NCBI GenBank assembly: GCA_030753015.1
Contig: JASMDC010000001.1
Coordinates: forward strand, 124,001 to 188,000
Origin: Candidatus Undinarchaeales archaeon
Lineage (GTDB): Archaea > SpSt-1190 > JASMDC01
DNA length: 64,000 bases
Reading direction: 5' to 3'
Part shown: positions 1 to 8,831 of the stretch, one piece after another
Numbering within the stretch: position 1 is the stretch's first letter
Layout: every line of letters begins with the position of its first letter
The notes under the pieces: generated by a model
Told to the model about the DNA's origin: nothing
Database searches by the model: none
What the model saw: only the letters and a program-made list of their open reading frames with translations
Translations under genes and position numbers: made by a program

Positions 1-324
1 ACGGAGGCCTTCGGACACGGCGTCCCACAGTGCCTGTGTGACCACGCCTGCTGGATTCTCGCATTTCAGTTCACGGGACTCGTAATCCAGGGCCCGTCGA
101 TGTTCCTCGATAATAGGATGGCGACGCTCCATCATGTCGATGATGGCAAGATCTGGTACGATACCAAGTGAGATGAGTGTGAACGTAACGCGGTCACCAA
201 TGCTCACGACGGGATCCTTCCGCTCATCGAGCCAGACGACGAATGAGCTGCCATCCTCGAACAACTTCCCATGGACCATGCGGAGCACATCGAGATCATC
301 CTCTCGTAGCTCGTAAATGACCAT
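1..324 (-). CDS. GTP-dependent dephospho-CoA kinase (DUF359), 3' end cut by window edge
   Basis: This is the N-terminal 108 codons of a minus-strand gene that runs off the left edge. About residues 38-67 carry the DUF359 signature: a GDRVT block followed by GIVPDLAIID. In characterised archaeal members this family uses GTP to phosphorylate dephospho-CoA, the last step of coenzyme A synthesis, and it is about 170 residues long, so roughly a third is missing. The ATG at 324 is preceded at about 29 nt by a TATA-like CTTATACC, consistent with a nearly leaderless transcript. The family call is seen in sequence; the enzymatic role is by family. Confidence 0.85.
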   Translation of the reverse strand, partial: MVIYELREDDLDVLRMVHGKLFEDGSSFVVWLDERKDPVVSIGDRVTFTLISLGIVPDLAIIDMMERRHPIIEEHRRALDYESRELKCENPAGVVTQALWDAVSEGLR

Positions 325-348
325 GGCGGGATGGGCTCGACGGGAAAG

Positions 349-358
349 GTATAAGAAC
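349..358 (-). promoter_or_regulatory. TATA-like element of the DUF359 gene
   Basis: Read on the minus strand the sequence is TTCTTATACC, centred about 29 nt before the ATG at 324. This is the usual archaeal TATA spacing for a short or absent leader. Confidence 0.5.
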
Positions 359-492
359 CTTGCCGGAAGGGGGCGCGGTGACCTTCCGGGAAGTGGTGGA
401 AATGCGGCACGAAAACATGTGCGGTGTTTATTTTGTTTAATAATAAAACATAAATATACACACGTATTGCGCAAAATTCTGAATAAACAAGT

Positions 493-693
493 TCATTCTG
501 TGAGGCCCTCACTTTCCTCGTGAGCGTCCTCAAGGGCCTCCACGATCGCCTTGGCGGGATTGCGCTCTTTCTCAATTTCCTCCTGCTCCAAGCTCTCAAT
601 TTCTTCTTGTTCCTGGTCCAGAAGCTTCTCTGCGCTCTTAATATCTTGCTCCACATCCTCAAGAAGTCCCATTGAACACAAAGAGCCGTCCAT
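493..693 (-). CDS. small acidic coiled-coil protein
   Basis: This 66-residue protein is very rich in Glu, Gln and Lys, with heptad-like leucines, and is predicted to be one continuous helix. It starts 12 bp after the Lhr stop codon on the same strand. An AAGGA sequence directly precedes the ATG, so translational coupling with the helicase gene is likely. A second ATG at 672 (MGLLED) is an alternative start. I recognise no family, and the function is unknown. The AT-rich stretch 400-490 after it probably holds the operon's terminator. Confidence 0.5.
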   Translation of the reverse strand: MDGSLCSMGLLEDVEQDIKSAEKLLDQEQEEIESLEQEEIEKERNPAKAIVEALEDAHEESEGLTE

Positions 694-705
694 TCCTTAA
701 GAACC

Positions 706-3519
706 TTATCCCCAGAACCGCTTCGTGCGGAAGAACGTCCTCTCTCCTTCCATGATGTCACGAAGAAGTTCGTTCTCGTTGTCGTGAGGGCGCCCAAGGA
801 CGCGGGCCGCAGTGCGGGGGCCGATGCCCTTTCCGGCAAGGACCAGTAGAGCTCGTGGTCCATACGAGATGAATAGGTCAGCTGATAGCCTAAGGGACCG
901 CACTCGGCGTCCATCCTTGGCACCCAGTTTCTCACCGCGGGCATCCCGCTTGAGGAGTGCATCGTCGTCGGATCCCACGGTGGCAAGCAGACGGGCACCG
1001 CAGTTCCCGCATTCCAGGTCATCTGGCACCGTCTTTACCATGAGCGAGGTATCCCATGCGTTGCAGTGCATACAGAAAAGATGGATACGGGTAGAGAGGA
1101 GGCGTTCGCGGAAAATGCGCATGATTTCGGCATCGGGGCGTTCGGGGGACACCACCGTCCGCTTCGGGTGCTCGATGATAGACCGCGCAAGGGGTGAGCA
1201 TCCGCTGGCGTGACCGACTGATAGAGTTCCGTCGGCAATCATTCCGATGACCTCGTTCGTGTGGGGGATGTCGAGCTTCTCGGTGAACACCTCGTTGCGG
1301 GTCTCGCGGGCGAGAAGTGTGCCTGCATAGGCCTCCACGATGCGTTTGAAACTGATGCGTGCATGGTCGGCGTCCTTCTTGATGGCACCAAAGCGTCGGG
1401 CCACGTGCAAGAAGCGCCAGCGATAGAGGGCACTGTCCTCCACGATACGTGTGAGGTCACGCATGAGATGCTCGGTGCCGAGGTTGAGTATCAATCGCTC
1501 CACAAGTTCAGTGTCGGGGGCCCCGGAGAACTCGAGTAGGATTCGGTACGGGTCGGAGCGCATGGTCACGGCGCTGCCATGGTGCAGGGTAATGTAGGAT
1601 GAGAGCAGGAGACCCAGAGTGGCGTTCACTCGCGAACCGAAGCAGGCGTGGACCACCACCGCCGAACCTACGAGCTCGATGACGATGCACCGCTGGTCCG
1701 CCACGAACGGTGTGTCCCGGACCGCTTTGAGCACGGCCTGTGCTCCTGCCTTGTCGAGGGGGTACTCGCTGGTGAGAATGCTCAGCGCGTCCTTGTCATG
1801 AGTTGCCGCTAGCCTGCAGCGCAGCGTCCCGACCTCCTGGGCGACCTCCCACTCCACAGGGATGAGCTCGCCCTCCCATCGGGGGATCGTTCCAACGGAG
1901 CGCCCCACGCGTTCAACGAAGAGGGCATCCTCGTCCATCCCGACGGTCCGCCATGGTCGGCCCCTGCAGATGAATACCGAACCAGGTTCCACGTTCTGGA
2001 CCACGAAGCGCTCGTCGAGGACCCCGATGCGCTCCTGGCCATCTACGGTCACCACCGAGTAGCTGCGCTGGTCGGGGATCATGGAGAGGTTGTTATAGAA
2101 GTAGGTGGAGCCCTTGCGTCGTGCCCCGATGGTCTCCCCATCCCGCCACAGTATGCCCAGGTCACAGAGCAGGTCAACGAGCTCGATGAAGTCGTCGCGG
2201 GAGAGGTCATGGAAGGGTGCGGCAGATGTGATGGTGCGCAGTGCATCCCGGGCGTCCACGGTCCTCTCCTCCTTGGCCAATCCGACCACCTGGTTAGCGA
2301 CGACGTCCATTGGAGCCCGGAACACCTGGACCGGCTCGAGCTCACCGGCCATGGTCCTGCGTGCGACCACCGCCGCCTCAATGCAGTCGTCCGCGTCCAT
2401 AGCGAGCACAAGTCCCCGGGAGACGACATCTGCTCTGTGGCCGGCACGGCCCACCCGCTGCACGAGCCGAGTGGCCTGGCGCGGGGATGTGTACTGGATG
2501 GCGAGGTCCACTGAGCCGACATCGATGCCAAGTTCCATTGAGCTAGTGCAAACGAGGTTCGTGATCTCACCTGCCTTGAACGCACGTTCTGCCTCGATAC
2601 GAGCGGTCTTGGAGAGGGAGGAGTGATGGACATCGGTACCTGAGGACTCATCCCAGATGGCGAACCGAGAGGAGAGCACCTCCGCTTGCTGGCGCGTGTT
2701 CACGAAGGTGAGCACCGAGCGCTCCCTTCGGACGTTCTCTTCGATCGTGCGCACTGCTGATGCCAGCTGGGGGGCGACCAGCAGGCGTTCGGCAAGCTCC
2801 TCATCACCTTCGATGATCGTGGGCATGACGACCGCGATTTCGAGCCGTTTCTCTGTCTCGGCATGCACTATCTCCACGGGACTCCCCGAACCACGGAGGA
2901 ACGCGGCCACCTCTTCCGGCGTTCCTACCGTGGCCGACAATCCAATCCGTTGGATGGGGCCGCCTGCGAGCCTGCACAATCGCTCGAGGGCCACAGCGAG
3001 CTGGCTGCCGCGCTTGTCCACCGCCAGCTCATGGACCTCGTCAACGATGACCATGCGTAGGTTCGCAAGGTGGGTGCGCAGACGCTTTCCTAGGAGCATG
3101 GCCTGGACAGTCTCCGGTGTTGTGATGAGCATATCGGGGGGCTTGAGTGCTTGGCGCCGGCGTGCAGCAGGCGTTGTGTCACCATGCCGGACCTCCACGG
3201 TGAGCCCCAGCTCTTCCCCCCACCACCTCATCCGCTCCATGATGTCTCTGTTGAGAGCGCGGAGAGGGGTGATGTACAGCAAGAGGTTGCCGGAGTGACC
3301 TTCATTCCGCCATTGGAGCATCCTGTGGAAAGCAGGGAGGACGGCAGCTTCCGTCTTTCCTGATCCGGTTGGCGAGATTAGGAGCACGTTGGCGCCAGAG
3401 AAGATACGCGGGATAGCCTCTGCTTGTGCAGGAGTGGGTGCGGTAATTCCCTTACGGTCCAGTAGATGGCGGACCGGGTCTGCGAGCAGTGGGAAGGGAT
3501 TGGAAGTGGCCTTAGCCAA
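706..3519 (-). CDS. lhr: Lhr-type superfamily 2 helicase
   Basis: This 937-residue protein has the Lhr-core layout: Walker A PTGSGKT at residues 50-56, a DEVH box at 160-163, an SAT motif near 194, and an RVGRAGHR motif VI in the second RecA-like domain. A winged-helix and Lhr-specific middle region follow. Near residue 840 there is a pair of CxxC motifs (FCMHC and CGNC) that should form a zinc finger, followed by a helix-hairpin-like tail (GKGIGPRTAARVLG). Lhr proteins are 3'-5' DNA and RNA:DNA helicases linked to repair of stalled forks. The start overlaps the end of the upstream SecB-like gene by 8 bp, so the two are probably co-transcribed. Confidence 0.93.
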   Translation of the reverse strand: MAKATSNPFPLLADPVRHLLDRKGITAPTPAQAEAIPRIFSGANVLLISPTGSGKTEAAVLPAFHRMLQWRNEGHSGNLLLYITPLRALNRDIMERMRWWGEELGLTVEVRHGDTTPAARRRQALKPPDMLITTPETVQAMLLGKRLRTHLANLRMVIVDEVHELAVDKRGSQLAVALERLCRLAGGPIQRIGLSATVGTPEEVAAFLRGSGSPVEIVHAETEKRLEIAVVMPTIIEGDEELAERLLVAPQLASAVRTIEENVRRERSVLTFVNTRQQAEVLSSRFAIWDESSGTDVHHSSLSKTARIEAERAFKAGEITNLVCTSSMELGIDVGSVDLAIQYTSPRQATRLVQRVGRAGHRADVVSRGLVLAMDADDCIEAAVVARRTMAGELEPVQVFRAPMDVVANQVVGLAKEERTVDARDALRTITSAAPFHDLSRDDFIELVDLLCDLGILWRDGETIGARRKGSTYFYNNLSMIPDQRSYSVVTVDGQERIGVLDERFVVQNVEPGSVFICRGRPWRTVGMDEDALFVERVGRSVGTIPRWEGELIPVEWEVAQEVGTLRCRLAATHDKDALSILTSEYPLDKAGAQAVLKAVRDTPFVADQRCIVIELVGSAVVVHACFGSRVNATLGLLLSSYITLHHGSAVTMRSDPYRILLEFSGAPDTELVERLILNLGTEHLMRDLTRIVEDSALYRWRFLHVARRFGAIKKDADHARISFKRIVEAYAGTLLARETRNEVFTEKLDIPHTNEVIGMIADGTLSVGHASGCSPLARSIIEHPKRTVVSPERPDAEIMRIFRERLLSTRIHLFCMHCNAWDTSLMVKTVPDDLECGNCGARLLATVGSDDDALLKRDARGEKLGAKDGRRVRSLRLSADLFISYGPRALLVLAGKGIGPRTAARVLGRPHDNENELLRDIMEGERTFFRTKRFWG

Positions 3520-3922
3520 TGTAGGTCACGTCTGCCTCGGGCTTCTTCCCGGGCCGCTTGATGTTGACCGACGGGAGGCTGATCGGGGGAGGGAGCTTGA
3601 GCATGCTCGAGAGCATCACTGTCTGGACGGTACAGTTCTGGAGAATTGAGTTCGCCACGTTCTGAACACTCGCATCTGGTAGACGTTTGGTGCTCTCGAA
3701 GTGCTTGGTGTCCGCCTCATTGCCCTCGAACATCATGGTGCCCTTCATACGGATGTACCCGATGCTCGGGGAGTACTGCACATCGAATCCGAAATGAATT
3801 GCGTAGGTGTTGGACGAGCCCTCCTGCGTTATTTCCTGGAAGTTGACGTTGATACTCACTTCTTTTGGTGCCCGGCTCTCGAACCGCTTGGCTTCAACGA
3901 AGTCGAGGGTGCCCGTCATCAT
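3512..3922 (-). CDS. SecB-fold-like small protein (tentative)
   Basis: This protein of about 136 residues alternates beta strands (SINVNFQEI, IHFGFDVQY, GYIRMKGTMMF). It ends in a helix with the pattern NxILQNC followed by LKLPPPISLPSV. That pattern resembles archaeal SecB-like proteins such as MJ0357; the match is from memory and only tentative. I chose the ATG at 3922 because a TATA element (GATAAAAAC) lies 27 nt upstream. The longer reading frame from 4003 would run through that promoter and through a fragment of a glycosyltransferase gene. A second copy of this gene's first 20 or so codons sits at about 6368-6424 without the TATA box. Confidence 0.6.
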   Translation of the reverse strand: MMTGTLDFVEAKRFESRAPKEVSINVNFQEITQEGSSNTYAIHFGFDVQYSPSIGYIRMKGTMMFEGNEADTKHFESTKRLPDASVQNVANSILQNCTVQTVMLSSMLKLPPPISLPSVNIKRPGKKPEADVTYIG

Positions 3923-4040
3923 GGCTCGGGAGAACGGCCCGGGTGTTTTTATCTCTTTCTGCTGCGTGGTGGGGATGCTCGCTCGCACCGACCTAGAAAA
4001 CACGCCTGCTCAAGAGTCTCACGTACTCCTTTACCAAGGC
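3869..4040. repeat. direct repeat, copy A (borders an inserted cassette)
   Basis: This 172-bp segment matches 6368-6541 in the same orientation at roughly 85 percent identity by eye. It contains, on the minus strand, the last 15 or so codons of the DPM1-like glycosyltransferase gene (ending LLSRRVF-stop), the intergenic promoter, and the start of the SecB-like gene. Copy B holds the same two gene ends. The repeat is therefore a duplicated gene junction and not a mobile-element end. Confidence 0.85.
3943..3955 (-). promoter_or_regulatory. TATA element of the SecB-like gene
   Basis: On the minus strand GAGATAAAAACAC is centred about 27 nt upstream of the ATG at 3922. The element is destroyed in the duplicated copy near 6450. 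Confidence 0.6.
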
Positions 4041-4071
4041 ACGGTGGCGTAACACCATACTTCGATGCCTG

Positions 4072-5145
4072 TTAATTGAATCTTTTGAAGAAGATCTTTC
4101 CAAGCAGCCGAGGGTACCTCTTAAAGTCGAATATCACACTTGCGTTGATCGCGCATTCAAAGGTGCAGTAGCATTTCTTGTCCCTTATCGATCTTCTGAC
4201 CTGCTCTGCACCTTTGCTGGCGAGCAGTCTGTTGATGTCATAGTCAAAGTCACGGATATTACCCATCTTTTTATCCAGCAGCTCGCATGGAAAGACATCA
4301 CCAGTCTCGCTGATTTCGATCAGGCGCTCTCCTGCAACACATGGGACGACCATGCTCTTCTTCCTTGCCGTGTTGATAATCTCCCTAAGACTTTCCTCGT
4401 AGACCACGTGGAGGAACCTGTCAAAGGGCTTCTTTTCCCGCTTTTTTTCCTTTACCTCGATATAGCGCTGCATTTCCTCGTAGGCGTCAAGCGTGTCCGC
4501 GATCGCACTCTTGCATCGGGGTGTGCCTCGTAATAAGGTGAGCAGATGGTTGTCTGCATCGAATCTCTCTTCTACGGAATTGAATATCCCTCGGATATTG
4601 TCGACGTTGTAGCTTGAGAGCACTGTACAGAAATCTATGTTGAGGTTGTCATGCCTTTTCCTAAGTTTGTCCAGACTATCGTAAGTCCTAGTTACTGCCT
4701 CGAAGATCCCCTTTACATCGCGAATGAGATCATGTTCCTCTTCCCAGCCATCCAGTGAGATCGAGATTCTGAAATGCGTTCCGGGATTTTGTTCAAGGAT
4801 CATCTCCATGTCCTTCTCGATCTTTTCTGTCAGCAGACCGTTCGTGGTTATCGTTATTATTAGAGGATTAGTGTACCGGCACACTACATTGCAGATTTCC
4901 ACAAGGTCGTTGCGTAAGAACGTCTCGCCCCCGGTCAGAGAGACCTGCATGAGCTGCCCGAGACCTTTACAGATCCTTTCGATCTCCTCCAGTTTAAGCT
5001 CGTCTCTCGCCTCTGCCTGATCAATGTTCTTCCAATAGAAGCAATGTTTGCATCTCGCATTGCATCTGGCGGTCACAAAGAGTATGACGTAGACAGGCTT
5101 CGAGCCCTTCAAGAGGCTTTTAACTATCCGAGAAGAGCCTTTCAT
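4072..5145 (-). CDS. radical SAM protein with SPASM-like C-terminus
   Basis: The N-terminus carries the CxxxCxxC cluster motif (ARCNARCKHC) that binds the radical-SAM 4Fe-4S cluster. A glycine-rich SLTGGE motif and a TTNGLL strand follow. The C-terminal third has further cysteines (VPCVAGE, FPCEL, CYCTFEC) typical of SPASM/twitch auxiliary-cluster domains. The ATG at 5145 gives a 26-bp overlap with the preceding glycosyltransferase; a longer start at 5184 is possible. Its pairing with a GT2 gene suggests a role in making or modifying a surface glycan or peptide, which is inference. Codon use is more AT-rich than in the flanking genes. Confidence 0.85.
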   Translation of the reverse strand: MKGSSRIVKSLLKGSKPVYVILFVTARCNARCKHCFYWKNIDQAEARDELKLEEIERICKGLGQLMQVSLTGGETFLRNDLVEICNVVCRYTNPLIITITTNGLLTEKIEKDMEMILEQNPGTHFRISISLDGWEEEHDLIRDVKGIFEAVTRTYDSLDKLRKRHDNLNIDFCTVLSSYNVDNIRGIFNSVEERFDADNHLLTLLRGTPRCKSAIADTLDAYEEMQRYIEVKEKKREKKPFDRFLHVVYEESLREIINTARKKSMVVPCVAGERLIEISETGDVFPCELLDKKMGNIRDFDYDINRLLASKGAEQVRRSIRDKKCYCTFECAINASVIFDFKRYPRLLGKIFFKRFN

Positions 5146-6121
5146 GGTAATCGTTTCCCGCGAGCTTCCTGACCGCCGAGTCAATCAGCGAACAGCATGC
5201 ACCCATTGTTGTTATGCATGAGAAGAAGATGTTAATGGGGATGAATATGGGCAAGAGGGACGGGTGTGTCCTGATGACGATCCTAAAGAAGCCCCTGAGG
5301 TAGAAAAGGTATAATATCAGTGCCACGGCTGCTCCCGAAATCGCAGGGGGGAAACTGATTGAGGCCCCCAAGAGAATAAGGGTTGCGGTCGCCGATAATG
5401 TCCCAATCGCCATCCCGAGGGTGGTTGAACAACTAGGTGTGAACGACTTTCTCTTGTGCAAGAAGAATTTCATCCACCAGAAGGTCCTCCAGAAGTAGAC
5501 ACTACAGAGTTTCCAGAAACCCGGGAACTGGTGCTTCACGATAATATTTGGATCGAGGATCATCTTGAACTTCGGTGAGATCCTGAAACCGAACTCCTCG
5601 TTCTCGGTCGGTACTTGAAAGGTAAACTTTTCGTTATAGCCGCCCGTTTCGAGGAATACTCTTTTCTTTGTAAGACAGCATTTCGCCTCAAAGACTGGGT
5701 AGTTGCCCAGGTCGCCTTGGGTGTATATATGCTGGTCCATCAGGCACTTGTACAGGGGGAATAGCCCCTTATTGGTCGGCTCTACAGAATAATGTCCGTT
5801 GACCACATCCGCACCCGTTCTATTCATGGCCTCAATGGCCATCTCGATTGTGTCCTTGAACACCACTACATCCGAATCGAAGAACATGACCCGATCGTAA
5901 TTCGCATTCTTCACTCCAAGGTTCCTTGCCTTTCCAGGGCCGGCATTCGTATGCGTTATGATCCTTACTTGGAATCCCTTCACGATCTCAAGCGTTAAGT
6001 CCGTGCTCTCGGCATCCACGATGATGACCTCGAACTTCTTGTAACTTGATCTGAAGATCGACTCGAGGAGCCTTTCGATAGTCTTCTCAGAATTATACAC
6101 CGGAATGATAATTGAGATCAC
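5120..6121 (-). CDS. family 2 glycosyltransferase with C-terminal membrane segments
   Basis: The first 120 residues form a GT-A domain: IIIPVYNSEKTI at the N-terminus, VDAESTD, and the DSD metal-binding motif at about residue 97. Residues 230-310 include three hydrophobic stretches that should anchor the enzyme in the membrane. It is the first gene of a two-gene unit with the radical SAM gene and overlaps it. The region is visibly richer in A and T than the genes on both sides, and the unit lies between the two copies of a 172-bp direct repeat. This suggests acquisition as a cassette. Donor and acceptor sugars are unknown. Confidence 0.85.
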   Translation of the reverse strand: MISIIIPVYNSEKTIERLLESIFRSSYKKFEVIIVDAESTDLTLEIVKGFQVRIITHTNAGPGKARNLGVKNANYDRVMFFDSDVVVFKDTIEMAIEAMNRTGADVVNGHYSVEPTNKGLFPLYKCLMDQHIYTQGDLGNYPVFEAKCCLTKKRVFLETGGYNEKFTFQVPTENEEFGFRISPKFKMILDPNIIVKHQFPGFWKLCSVYFWRTFWWMKFFLHKRKSFTPSCSTTLGMAIGTLSATATLILLGASISFPPAISGAAVALILYLFYLRGFFRIVIRTHPSLLPIFIPINIFFSCITTMGACCSLIDSAVRKLAGNDYHERLFSDS

Positions 6122-6493
6122 TTCAGATCACCGAGTTCTCATCCATCTTGATAGTCTCTTTCTTTGTCATATAACGATTCGAAGAGTTTAGGCTCTAATC
6201 TTGTGTGCGATTCAAAAAGATTCCCTTTCGAGGATCGCAGCAGAAAAACCAAAGGGAGGACCTTTTCTTTAGCAGGTCCCAAAGGATCAGGAAGGGGGTG
6301 ATACCAAGGATGATCTTGCCATCATCCACGTGCCTCCGTCCCATCGGAAGGGCTATACATCTTCTAATGCCCGGTTCTCGAACCGCTTGGCTTCGACTAA
6401 TTCAAGGGTGCCCGTCATCATGGTTCGGGGGCACGGCCCGGACGTCATTCTCTCTTTCTGCTGCGTGGTAGGAGCGCTTGCTCTCACACCGAC
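6122..6493. other. intergenic region with duplicated gene junction
   Basis: No complete gene is visible. The right part (6368-6493) is copy B of the direct repeat and carries a dead 5' fragment of the SecB-like gene on the minus strand, starting at the ATG near 6421 and diverging after about 20 codons. The left part (6122-6367) is the upstream region of the inserted glycosyltransferase gene and shows no recognisable element. Confidence 0.6.
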
Positions 6494-6541
6494 CTAGAAC
6501 ACACGCCTACTCAAGAGTCTCGCGTACCCCTTTGCCGAGGC
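6368..6541. repeat. direct repeat, copy B
   Basis: Partner of 3869-4040. Here the glycosyltransferase end is part of an intact gene (stop at 6494), while the SecB-like part is a fragment without a promoter. In copy A the SecB-like part is intact and the glycosyltransferase part is the fragment. The ancestral gene order was therefore GT2 next to SecB-like, and everything between the copies is an insertion. Confidence 0.85.
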
Positions 6542-7201
6542 CCCCCAGTTCAGCTTGCTCCTACCATGTACTCTCATAGTGAAGGTGATGGGGACCTCGG
6601 TGATGGTGTACCCCTGCTCGATTGCGAACATGAGTATCTCCGGGTAGAACTCGAAGTCCCTGGATCGTGTACGGGGATAGAGCTCATCGAGCACCGAACG
6701 CCTATAGAGGCGATAGCCGGATGTCATGTCGGTCACAACGTTCCTGCCAAGGGTGATGTTCAGGAACTTCGTCGTCAGGTCGCTGACAACACGCTTGAAG
6801 TGGGGCATGTCCACGATCACACCCCCGGGCGCACGACGTGAACCCACGACGATGTCGGGATCCGATGTCTGCACCGCGCGTACGAACCTCTCCAGCTCAT
6901 CGGGCCGATGGTTGAGGTCCGCGTCCATGGTCAGGACGTGGTCAGCCCGTGGATCCACTTCCGCGAATCCCGTCCTGAACGCTCTTCCCACACCCAAGGG
7001 GGACGGGTGTGCAATGTATCCCAGCCCGGGGTGGTCGTTCTTCATCCTCTCGATGAGCTCTGCTGACCCATCATTCCCTTGGAGGACGTAGATTATCTCG
7101 TAATCGACGTCGAGCTCGTGGAGCGCTTTGATCAGCTGTGGTGTGAGCACCTCGAGGTTCTCACACTCGTCATATGCCGGGATGACTGCGGAGATGAACA
7201 T
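6494..7201 (-). CDS. dolichyl-phosphate sugar synthase-like GT2 (DPM1 type)
   Basis: This 235-residue soluble GT-A enzyme is the length of DPM1-type polyprenyl-phosphate mannosyl/glucosyltransferases. It shows AVIPAYDECENL at the start, LTMDADLNH with the DAD metal motif at about residue 93, VVGSRR, and SGYRLYRR. These are all hallmarks of the family, which loads a sugar onto a lipid phosphate for transfer outside the cell. It has no membrane domain. It was probably adjacent to the SecB-like gene before the cassette insertion. A TTTAAAT element near 7272-7282 is a possible promoter with a leader of about 50 nt. Confidence 0.88.
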   Translation of the reverse strand: MFISAVIPAYDECENLEVLTPQLIKALHELDVDYEIIYVLQGNDGSAELIERMKNDHPGLGYIAHPSPLGVGRAFRTGFAEVDPRADHVLTMDADLNHRPDELERFVRAVQTSDPDIVVGSRRAPGGVIVDMPHFKRVVSDLTTKFLNITLGRNVVTDMTSGYRLYRRSVLDELYPRTRSRDFEFYPEILMFAIEQGYTITEVPITFTMRVHGRSKLNWGASAKGYARLLSRRVF

Positions 7202-8182
7202 CGTAATCCTGCTGTTCTGTGGTATCCTTGTCTGCGAGCGGGCCCTCGTCGGCCCCCTATCATTATCGTTCTATCGAAATTTAAAGATGTTCTCTCCATG
7301 ACACCTCCCCCATTTTCTGTCGAGTGGGCTCGCGTCTAGCGTTCTCCCTGGAGCACAGCATGACGTGGCCGTTGTGTCACCGGAAGGGGGTTTCGATACC
7401 CTCTTTTCTTGACGTCGCCGGAACAGCTAGAATCTTGCTTCTGTGCTGCTTTTTCGTCCCTTGTCACGAATCCGCTCCGATCTTATTCCCGCTCGTCCCT
7501 GGTCCCCTCAGTTCTGGGCTGAAATGTCTTCTTCTGGGCTGCTGCCCTCTCTGAAGCGGACCCCCTTCCTTGTTTTTCAGCTCCCGGAACTCGTTTTCAC
7601 ACCCCTATTACGTTTTTTATCTACTTTTTTCACATTTTTTCTTACATTTTAAGGAGTTTCGATATATTCCCGGGATTCGTACCTTGATAGTCGTGAACGT
7701 ACCCTCATTCTCACCCCTATTTGGGCCGTAAATAACCGCATAAATCAAGTAAATTGCTGACATTTACGCATAATTCACCTATAATGCACCTTTTAGGCGT
7801 CAGATCAGGGTTTTACTGGGTAGTGGTGGTGGAATTCTCGTTTTCTAGCCGACCCGTACAAATTCACTATTTAGCAGGGGTTAACTCATAAAAGATTATT
7901 GATGTAAATATGCAATAACGTATCAAATATTACGGAAAAAGTTCAGAATAACCTGCTGCAGGCCTGCTGCTGGTGCTGCTGCTGCTGCTACCGTGCTGCT
8001 GCTGCTAGCGAACAGCAGCATCACCAGCACATGTGAGTTAAATATGCGTTAAAACAATGCATATGTCCCAAAGAGCAAAATTCTGGGAGAAGAGTGGGAA
8101 ATTATCGATAATGCACCGTTTCCGGGGGGATCGGGACGCAAATCGAGCGTTATTAGGTGGTGGAATGGGGGGATGTGCTGCC
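7202..8182. other. long intergenic region, nearly 1 kb
   Basis: No convincing gene is visible on either strand. Positions 7430-7650 are strongly pyrimidine-biased on the plus strand, with T runs. Positions 7650-7960 are AT-rich, and 7952-8032 is a CTG-rich microsatellite. The short motif TAATGCACC occurs twice (about 7783 and 8110). Open frames here have low-complexity pyrimidine translations and are not supported. Confidence 0.5.
7952..8032. repeat. CTG/CAG microsatellite with inverted half
   Basis: Runs of CTGCTG are followed by a short CAGCAGCATCACCAGCAC stretch that can fold back on the first half. Related CTG-rich tracts occur inside the neighbouring gene (about 8575-8633, coding for glutamines) and at 8881-8920. 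Confidence 0.75.
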
Positions 8183-8794
8183 CTACTTGCGCTTGCGCTT
8201 CTTGGGCTTCTCCTTTTCCTTGATCTCGAGCTCCTCGGTCTCTTCTTCCTCTTCAACGATGGAGTAGAAGACCTCCCTACCTCGCTGGATTTTGGTGACC
8301 AGACTGCGCTGATAGAGCTCGGAGAGCTTTGCAGAGGTCGTACCGCGCTTGACGCCGAGAATACGGGCGAGATCATTGGCGGTTACGCTCTTGAGGTTCC
8401 TGATGGCTTCGAGGTACTTCATATCGGTCTCAGAAACGAGACCGAAGACGATATCCTTTGCATTTTCGAGTTCGTTCTTTAAACAGGAACCATCTTCTGA
8501 TTTACGTTCCATTTCAAGAAGGATCTCTCTGAGAGCGTCCAATTCGCCAGTATTTTGAAGTATTGTCTCGTGCTGCAGGTGCAGGGCCACGTGCTGCTGC
8601 TGTAGCTTATACTGTTGCTGCTGTAGCAGTTCGTTGTGACCGCGGAGATCCTCCAGCACGGCCTTGTACCCAACAAGAAGGTCGATAACGCGATCGATGC
8701 CCAGGAGACTCTTGAACACTTTTTTCACCTCGATACCCGGGCGGATACCTCGATTTGAGGCGATAATCCGCCTAAGGGATGGTAATGCAGACAA
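8183..8794 (-). CDS. Q-rich coiled-coil winged-helix DNA-binding protein
   Basis: This 203-residue protein has three parts. A helical segment (residues 1-60) contains a coiled coil with a glutamine-rich run encoded by CAG repeats (about 55-70). A winged-helix domain occupies about residues 125-180, with the recognition pattern TANDLARILGVKRGTTSAKLSELYQ. A highly charged acidic-then-basic tail ends in KKRKRK. It is probably a transcription regulator or chromosome-associated protein. The start is TTG at 8794; there is no nearby ATG. Repeats of AGCGATA in the intergenic region upstream could be its own binding sites, which is inference. Confidence 0.75.
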   Translation of the reverse strand: MSALPSLRRIIASNRGIRPGIEVKKVFKSLLGIDRVIDLLVGYKAVLEDLRGHNELLQQQQYKLQQQHVALHLQHETILQNTGELDALREILLEMERKSEDGSCLKNELENAKDIVFGLVSETDMKYLEAIRNLKSVTANDLARILGVKRGTTSAKLSELYQRSLVTKIQRGREVFYSIVEEEEETEELEIKEKEKPKKRKRK

Positions 8795-8831
8795 GGTCGC
8801 TGATCGTTTATAATACTGTGGTCGAAGTTAG

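Noticed and set aside
204..1022. 272-codon minus-strand frame
   Set aside because: It overlaps the Lhr helicase, the coiled-coil gene and the DUF359 gene in another frame; its translation has no domain features.
3923..4003. Longer start for the SecB-like gene at 4003
   Set aside because: The extension would be translated from the promoter and from the duplicated glycosyltransferase fragment in an unrelated frame.
7324..7652. Open frames in the pyrimidine-rich intergenic region
   Set aside because: Translations are Leu/Phe/Pro low complexity caused by the C/T bias, without start signals or homology patterns.
7202..8182. Candidate replication origin (long AT-rich gene-free region)
   Set aside because: No Orc1/Cdc6 gene and no ORB-like repeats are in view; AT-richness alone is not enough.
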